Shown here piece by piece: positions 6,076 to 9,548 of a stretch of DNA of 9,548 bases (position 1 is the stretch's first letter; each line of letters opens with the position of its first letter). Source of the DNA: an uncultured Acidimicrobiaceae bacterium (GTDB taxonomy: Bacteria > Actinomycetota > Acidimicrobiia > Acidimicrobiales > Ilumatobacteraceae); contig CAIVDG010000053.1 of NCBI GenBank assembly GCA_903904615.1, positions 1-9,548 of the forward strand, in the 5' to 3' direction. A model generated the notes under the pieces. The model had not been told where the DNA came from. It was given only the letters and a program-made list of their open reading frames with translations, and made no database searches. A program made the translations under genes and the position numbers.

Positions 6076-6231
6076 ATGTTCGCAGCGTATGTATGGCACT
6101 ACTGGGTAGGTCTTGTCCTCCTTCTCGCAGGAGTTGGCGCAGTTCTTCAAGGCGTCGTCGGTTACATCACCAAGGTCAGCGCAAGCCGCTACCCCAACCG
6201 TCGCCAACGTCAAATACAAAAGAAGAAATAG
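6076..6231 (+). CDS. Small single-helix membrane protein of unknown function
   Basis: A 51-aa protein I do not recognise by family. Residues about 8-31 (HYWVGLVLLLAGVGAVLQGV) form one clear membrane helix. The C-terminal 20 residues are strongly basic (RYPNRRQRQIQKKK) and would stay in the cytoplasm by the positive-inside rule. ATG 6076 is preferred over the in-frame ATG at 5986 because the latter overlaps the anti-sigma gene out of frame and adds a non-conserved-looking Arg/Pro leader. A TACGCT box precedes and a hairpin terminator follows, so it appears to be a one-gene unit between the sigma operon and tilS. A link to the stress cassette is only positional. Confidence 0.6.
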   Translation: MFAAYVWHYWVGLVLLLAGVGAVLQGVVGYITKVSASRYPNRRQRQIQKKK

Positions 6232-6246
6232 ACCACTTCTTCACTC

Positions 6247-6277
6247 GGCGCATCCACGCATGGACGCCTCTTTTTCT
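6247..6277 (+). terminator. Probable intrinsic terminator after the small membrane protein gene
   Basis: GGCG (6247-6250) and TCCA (6253-6256) pair with TGGA (6261-6264) and CGCC (6265-6268) around a CGCA loop, with a 2-nt bulge. The stem is followed by TCTTTTTCTCT. The hairpin contains ATG 6260, which would otherwise be an alternative tilS start; this helps choose ATG 6290 for tilS. Confidence 0.6.
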
Positions 6278-6289
6278 CTGAACTGCATC

Positions 6290-7132
6290 ATGAGTGCGTG
6301 TTCTTTTCCCTCACCCGGAACTGCTGTTCATTGTGCTGTTTCCGGCGGTGCAGATTCGCTTGCATTGCTTCTTCTGGCGCATGAGCACGGTCTTGTTGTC
6401 ACAGCACATCATGTGAATCATCAGTTACGCCCCGATTCGGCGCTGGATGTGAACGTGGTAAACGCCGTTGCTGAACCGCGTGGAATCACTGTTGTTGTTC
6501 ACACCGTTACCGTTGATGACGGTCCGAATCTTGAAGCTCGCGCGCGCGACGCCAGATACGCCGTTCTCCCTGCCGGATGCATGACCGGCCACACCGCCGA
6601 CGACCAAGCGGAAACTGTCCTTATTAATGCATTACGTGGTGCATCTAGTTCTGGCCTTTCAGCCATGCGACCCGGGCCAACTCGCCCGTTGCTGGCACTG
6701 CGCCGCGCCGACACCATTGCGGTGTGCCAAGCATTCGGCGTTGAACCCGTACAGGATTCCACCAACTCCGACCCTCGCTTCGTGCGAAATAGGGTTCGCC
6801 ATGAATTGCTGCCCCTCATGGCCGACATTTCTCACCGCGACCCCACGCCCCTCCTCGCCCGAACCGCAGATCTCCTGCGCGCAGACAACGACTTACTGGA
6901 GCAGTTGGCAGAAGCCATTGACCCCACCGACGCCAAGGCAGTGGCCAACGCCCCCACCCCCTTGGCCTACCGGGCCCTTCGGAGATGGCTGTCAGACCCC
7001 TACCCGCCCGACCTTGCCACCCTGGAACGGGTGCTTTCCGTGGCCCGCGGCGAGGTTCTGGCCTGTGACATTGGGGAAAACCGACAAATTCGTCGGAGCA
7101 AACAGAGGCTCACCCTGCACAACCTGGGGTAG
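6290..7132 (+). CDS. tilS: tRNA(Ile)-lysidine synthetase
   Basis: TilS (280 aa) ligates lysine to C34 of the CAU-anticodon tRNA-Ile using ATP, giving lysidine, so the tRNA reads AUA and is charged with isoleucine. The PP-loop SGGADS (18-23) binds ATP. Further family motifs follow in order: HHVNHQLRPDS (40-50), NLEARARDARY (80-90), GHTADDQAETVLINALRGAS (100-119) and STNSDPRFVRNRVR (157-170). Residues 185-280 form the helical substrate-binding region; the longer C-terminal domain of proteobacterial TilS is absent, as in many short actinobacterial forms. ATG 6290 is used because the alternative ATG 6260 lies within the terminator hairpin. No Shine-Dalgarno or clear -10 box precedes it. The second half of the gene is noticeably richer in C than neighbouring genes. 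It is essential in most bacteria. Confidence 0.92.
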   Translation: MSACSFPSPGTAVHCAVSGGADSLALLLLAHEHGLVVTAHHVNHQLRPDSALDVNVVNAVAEPRGITVVVHTVTVDDGPNLEARARDARYAVLPAGCMTGHTADDQAETVLINALRGASSSGLSAMRPGPTRPLLALRRADTIAVCQAFGVEPVQDSTNSDPRFVRNRVRHELLPLMADISHRDPTPLLARTADLLRADNDLLEQLAEAIDPTDAKAVANAPTPLAYRALRRWLSDPYPPDLATLERVLSVARGEVLACDIGENRQIRRSKQRLTLHNLG

Positions 7133-7142
7133 TTTCTCCTGC

Positions 7143-7156
7143 GGCGTAAATACGCC
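7143..7156. repeat. Inverted repeat GGCGTA-AA-TACGCC
   Basis: Six-base arms (7143-7148 and 7151-7156) around AA lie between tilS and the next gene, 34 nt ahead of ATG 7190. No T-run follows, so a terminator is unlikely; an operator or a small leader hairpin is possible. Confidence 0.35.
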
Positions 7157-7177
7157 TACCTGTACTGGTCGAGACGC

Positions 7178-7183
7178 AAGGAG
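7178..7183 (+). promoter_or_regulatory. Strong Shine-Dalgarno for the phosphatase-like gene
   Basis: AAGGAG with a 6-nt spacer to ATG 7190 is the best ribosome-binding site in the window. It fixes the start and implies a leadered transcript here, in contrast to the leaderless-looking neighbours. Confidence 0.75.
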
Positions 7184-7189
7184 AACCGA

Positions 7190-7699
7190 ATGCCCCCGAA
7201 GCTTCGCGGAAAATGGGCATTGGGAATCACTCCCCGGAACTTCACGTGGGTCATTAAGGACCGCCTCGCCATTTGCGAACGCCCGGGTGGCTACGGCGAG
7301 AATCACCGCCGAGTTCGTCGTCAAGAAGAAATCATCTGGCTGCGCGAAAACCATTTCGACCTTGTTATTTCCATCATCGCTGCGCCACACAACCTTCATG
7401 CCTACGAAGAGTTGAACATGCCGTATCGCCATCGCCCGTTAAGCGGCGCCGACGACACCGACGCATTCCTTCGTGCGTTCTACAAAGAACTGCACGACCT
7501 TCTTGGTCGCAACATGAAGTTGATGATGCACGCCGAAGAAGTGGGCGACCGCTTGTTGGGAATCATTGGTGGATACATCCGCTGGAGCGGAATGGTGGAC
7601 GACCCATCACAGGCCATCATCATCACTGAACGTATTGGTGGACGCCAGCTCGACACGTGGGCGCGCGAACTCATTCTTAACGTTCACACTCTGCGGTAA
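7190..7699 (+). CDS. Dual-specificity-phosphatase-fold protein lacking the catalytic cysteine
   Basis: A 169-aa cytoplasmic protein that reads like a small DSP/tyrosine-phosphatase fold. The N-terminus NFTWVIKDRLAICERPGGYG (17-36) resembles the opening strands of DSPs (W..P..LA...RP). EEIIWLRENHFDLVISI (46-62) matches the helix-strand pair before the active site. PYRHRPLSGADDTD (78-91) occupies the position of the general-acid loop, with Asp88/89. The P-loop region reads MMHAEEVGDRLLG (112-124): against HCx5R, His114 and Arg121 are kept but the nucleophilic Cys is Ala115. If the alignment is right, it cannot form the phospho-cysteine intermediate and should be a phosphate-binding pseudophosphatase or have another chemistry. 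A dominating acidic pair EE (116-117) in the loop also argues against phosphate binding. It begins 57 nt after tilS; partners are unknown. Confidence 0.65.
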   Translation: MPPKLRGKWALGITPRNFTWVIKDRLAICERPGGYGENHRRVRRQEEIIWLRENHFDLVISIIAAPHNLHAYEELNMPYRHRPLSGADDTDAFLRAFYKELHDLLGRNMKLMMHAEEVGDRLLGIIGGYIRWSGMVDDPSQAIIITERIGGRQLDTWARELILNVHTLR

Positions 7700-7700
7700 T

Positions 7701-7722
7701 TACTGCCACACTGGTGTCAGTA
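7701..7722. repeat. Imperfect palindrome over the SDR start
   Basis: TACTG (7701-7705) and ACAC (7708-7711) are mirrored by GTGT (7714-7717) and CAGTA (7718-7722), with a CC bulge and TG centre. It fills the whole 22-nt gap and its last base is the A of ATG 7722. It may be an operator, or a hairpin occluding the start codon. Confidence 0.4.
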
Positions 7723-8693
7723 TGAAAGGTCGTCGCATTCTTGTCACCGGAATGGGTGGCGAACTTGGATCACTTGTTGCGTCCATGGTGGAACGCACCG
7801 AGTGGGCTGGCGACATTATGGGCTTCGACGTAGACCCGCCACGACGTCACTTGTCTCGCGCAGATTTTCATCGCGTTGACCCCACTGAACACGATCGCAT
7901 TGCAGAGTTGATTCACACATTCAATCCACACGTGTTGTTGCATGTTGGTGTGTGGGAACCACATGCACGCTTGGCCACAGCGCAAGCAGAAGAATGCACC
8001 GAACTTGTTGCAAAAGCCGTGTTTGACGCAGCACATGAAGTTGAATCGCTGGAAACAGTGGTGGTGCGCAGCGGTATTGAAATTTATGGTCCTGGTTCCT
8101 ACTCGCCAGACATTGCGGTGGAATCGTCACCTATCAACCCCAATACCACCTACGGTCACATGTGCAAAGTGATTGAAGATCAAGCGACAGAACTTCGCAC
8201 TGCACGCGGAGTGAACGTCTGCACACTTCGACTCGCACCAGTTCTGGGCGCACATGTTCCTAGCCCACTCGGTCGCATTCTTCGTTTGCCCGCAGTGCCG
8301 TATTACGGAATTGGAAATCCCATTTTCTGCGTTGTGGAAGATCACGACGCAGCAACTGCGTTCATGCAAGGAGCAGAACGAAATGCAGATGGAGTAGTGA
8401 ACATTGTGGCTAACGGAGCCATCAGTATGTTGCGCGCAACATCTTTAGGTAAGCGAATTCCACTTCCATCGTTTGGCCCCGGCTGGTGGTTAGCAAAGAA
8501 CACAGCTGCATTCGCTGGTGCACCAATGCCTGATCACGTTGCCGACCTTATTCAGCATGGTCGACTCGCAGCATCAAACGAAGCTGCGCACTTGTTGCGT
8601 TTTGCTCCGCGCCACTCCACCACTGAAGTGGTGCGTTGGTTGTATGAATGGCCCAGCGTTGAACGCATTCCTGCGAAACGACAGGTTGCGTAA
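7722..8693 (+). CDS. NAD-dependent epimerase/dehydratase (extended SDR)
   Basis: A 323-aa Rossmann-fold oxidoreductase of the extended short-chain dehydrogenase class, probably acting on a nucleotide sugar or related ketone. The dinucleotide motif GMGGELG (10-16, GxxGxxG) follows RRILVT, and Asp36 in MGFDVD suits NAD rather than NADP. VVRSGIEIYGPG (114-125) provides the active-site Ser118. The catalytic pair is irregular: TTYGHMCKVIE (142-152) places Lys149 one residue later than YxxxK from Tyr144, with Cys148 in the Lys position. TLRLAPVLG (168-176) is the usual substrate-domain strand. The start is ATG 7722, right after the palindrome; in-frame codons back to 7566 lie within the preceding gene. 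Its stop overlaps the next start as TAATG, so it is co-translated with the hydrolase. Confidence 0.8.
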   Translation: MKGRRILVTGMGGELGSLVASMVERTEWAGDIMGFDVDPPRRHLSRADFHRVDPTEHDRIAELIHTFNPHVLLHVGVWEPHARLATAQAEECTELVAKAVFDAAHEVESLETVVVRSGIEIYGPGSYSPDIAVESSPINPNTTYGHMCKVIEDQATELRTARGVNVCTLRLAPVLGAHVPSPLGRILRLPAVPYYGIGNPIFCVVEDHDAATAFMQGAERNADGVVNIVANGAISMLRATSLGKRIPLPSFGPGWWLAKNTAAFAGAPMPDHVADLIQHGRLAASNEAAHLLRFAPRHSTTEVVRWLYEWPSVERIPAKRQVA

Positions 8694-9538
8694 TGCCTTT
8701 TGCAGTTGCTAACGATGGCGTGCGTATTCATTACGAAATTACGGGCCTCACGAAGCGTGCACCGGTGCTATTGGTGCAAGGCCTTGGCGCAGAAAAGAAC
8801 TCGTGGAACTTGCAACGTGCAGCTCTGGCATTGCGACACCGCACCATTGCGTTCGATAATCGTGGCGCAGGCAAGAGCGACAAGCCAGACGGCACCTACA
8901 ACTTGGAGCAAATGGCAGAAGACGCAATTGCTGTTCTTGATGCAGCAGGAATTGAATCTGCGCATGTTGTTGGATTGTCAATGGGTGGAGCCATTAGCCA
9001 AATCATCGCGCTGAAGCACCCCAACAGAGTTCGTTCACTCACACTTGTTGCTACTGCGTGCAGAAACCACGAATGGCGTGAAGAACTGTTGCAAAGTTGG
9101 GCCGCCACAGCAGCAACAGATGGCATGGGCGCTGTAGGAAAAGAAGCCGCACGTTGGATGATTGGTCCTCGATCATTCCGTCGTTTGTTGCCCGCACTCG
9201 GTTGGATGGGACCACTGCAGTTGTTTAACCCTGCTGGTGCTTTCGTGTCTCAAATCAAAGCCATCCTTGCTACAGAGGGTGAAGAACTCACCAATGAATT
9301 AGAAAACATTGAATGTCCCACAATGGTTGTTGTGGGCAATCAAGACATACTCACGCCACGCGGCGACGCAGAAGAGATTGCGTCACGTATTCCCACAGCA
9401 GAACTGGTCATCATTAGTGGTGGCGCACACGGGCTTCACATCGAACACGCAACAACGTTTAATCGTGTGTTACTCGATTTTCTGAAGCGTGCCGAGAGAG
9501 TCTTTGTTCCGCACGGCGCAGCAGCAGTGAACGTCTAA
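8693..9538 (+). CDS. Alpha/beta hydrolase
   Basis: A 281-aa serine hydrolase of the alpha/beta fold, similar in layout to 3-oxoadipate enol-lactonases and related esterases. Oxyanion region VQGLGAEKNSW (28-38) is followed by AFDNRGAGKSDKP (53-65), the nucleophile elbow GLSMGG (94-99) with Ser96, the acid Asp218 in VVVGNQDILTP (212-222), and His246 in SGGAHGLHIEH (242-252). A cap domain spans about 125-195. No signal peptide, so cytoplasmic. The start overlaps the SDR stop by one base (TAATG) and the end overlaps the next start the same way, indicating a tightly coupled operon. The specific ester or lactone substrate cannot be inferred; the SDR partner suggests a shared small-molecule pathway. 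Confidence 0.88.
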   Translation: MPFAVANDGVRIHYEITGLTKRAPVLLVQGLGAEKNSWNLQRAALALRHRTIAFDNRGAGKSDKPDGTYNLEQMAEDAIAVLDAAGIESAHVVGLSMGGAISQIIALKHPNRVRSLTLVATACRNHEWREELLQSWAATAATDGMGAVGKEAARWMIGPRSFRRLLPALGWMGPLQLFNPAGAFVSQIKAILATEGEELTNELENIECPTMVVVGNQDILTPRGDAEEIASRIPTAELVIISGGAHGLHIEHATTFNRVLLDFLKRAERVFVPHGAAAVNV

Positions 9539-9548
9539 TGCGCGTCAT
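9538..9548 (+). CDS. Start of a further coupled gene (partial)
   Basis: ATG 9538 overlaps the preceding TAA as TAATG, the same junction used between the SDR and hydrolase. Only Met-Arg-Val and two bases of the next codon are visible before the window ends, so the product cannot be named. Confidence 0.5.

Noticed and set aside
6113..6289. Longer N-terminus for tilS starting at GTG/ATG upstream (including ATG 6260)
   Set aside because: It overlaps the small membrane gene and a hairpin terminator; the TilS fold begins just before SGGADS, close to ATG 6290.
6627..7415. Long alternative frame through tilS and the next gene (262 aa)
   Set aside because: It is Pro/Trp/Thr-rich shadow sequence produced by C-rich codons of tilS, and crosses two genes with clear motifs.
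1..9548. CRISPR array, mobile element, tRNA or toxin-antitoxin system
   Set aside because: No spaced direct repeats, transposase or integrase motifs, cloverleaf-like sequence or small toxin pair was found; every substantial open stretch is explained by the genes listed.

Overview
This window looks like a chromosomal segment from an actinobacterium, most likely an aquatic Acidimicrobiia-type lineage. The evidence is a SigH/SigR-type ECF sigma factor followed by a small zinc-binding anti-sigma factor, moderate GC with frequent GTG starts, and several genes with a TANNNT -10-like box 6-9 nt before the start codon, as expected for leaderless transcription. The lineage is inferred from protein style. 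The window carries no rRNA, tRNA, insertion sequence, phage gene or CRISPR array that I can see.

Left part (1-2417, + strand): a secreted Cys-rich lipoprotein with a C-terminal peptidoglycan-binding domain and an EF-hand-like loop (60-896). Next is an APC-superfamily amino-acid permease whose annotated GTG start (1019) is almost certainly too far downstream (open frame 800-2248). A 54-residue Cys-rich DUF5522-type protein (2253-2417) follows 4 nt later and meets the sulfatase stop tail to tail.

Middle (2414-6231): a minus-strand operon of an alpha/beta hydrolase and a type I sulfatase, overlapping by 4 nt, is divergent from a plus-strand operon of a MarR-family regulator, an ECF sigma factor and its ZAS anti-sigma factor. 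Only 20 nt separate the two divergent start codons, and a short inverted repeat and two overlapping -10-like boxes lie there. MarR could therefore control both directions, and the plus-strand genes look like a redox or stress regulatory cassette. A 51-residue one-helix membrane protein (6076-6231) follows with its own promoter-like box and a hairpin terminator.

Right part (6290-9548, + strand): tilS (tRNA-Ile lysidine synthetase); a DSP-fold protein whose catalytic cysteine is replaced by alanine (probable pseudophosphatase); an extended-SDR NAD-binding epimerase-like protein with a shifted active-site lysine; an alpha/beta hydrolase coupled to it by TAATG; and the first codons of another coupled gene running off the end.

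Most genes belong to known families. The least ordinary points are the Cys-to-Ala phosphatase-like protein, the missing permease start, the overlapped divergent promoter region beside the MarR-sigma-anti-sigma cassette, and the EF-hand/peptidoglycan-binding lipoprotein. I do not see a clear-cut new multi-gene system.
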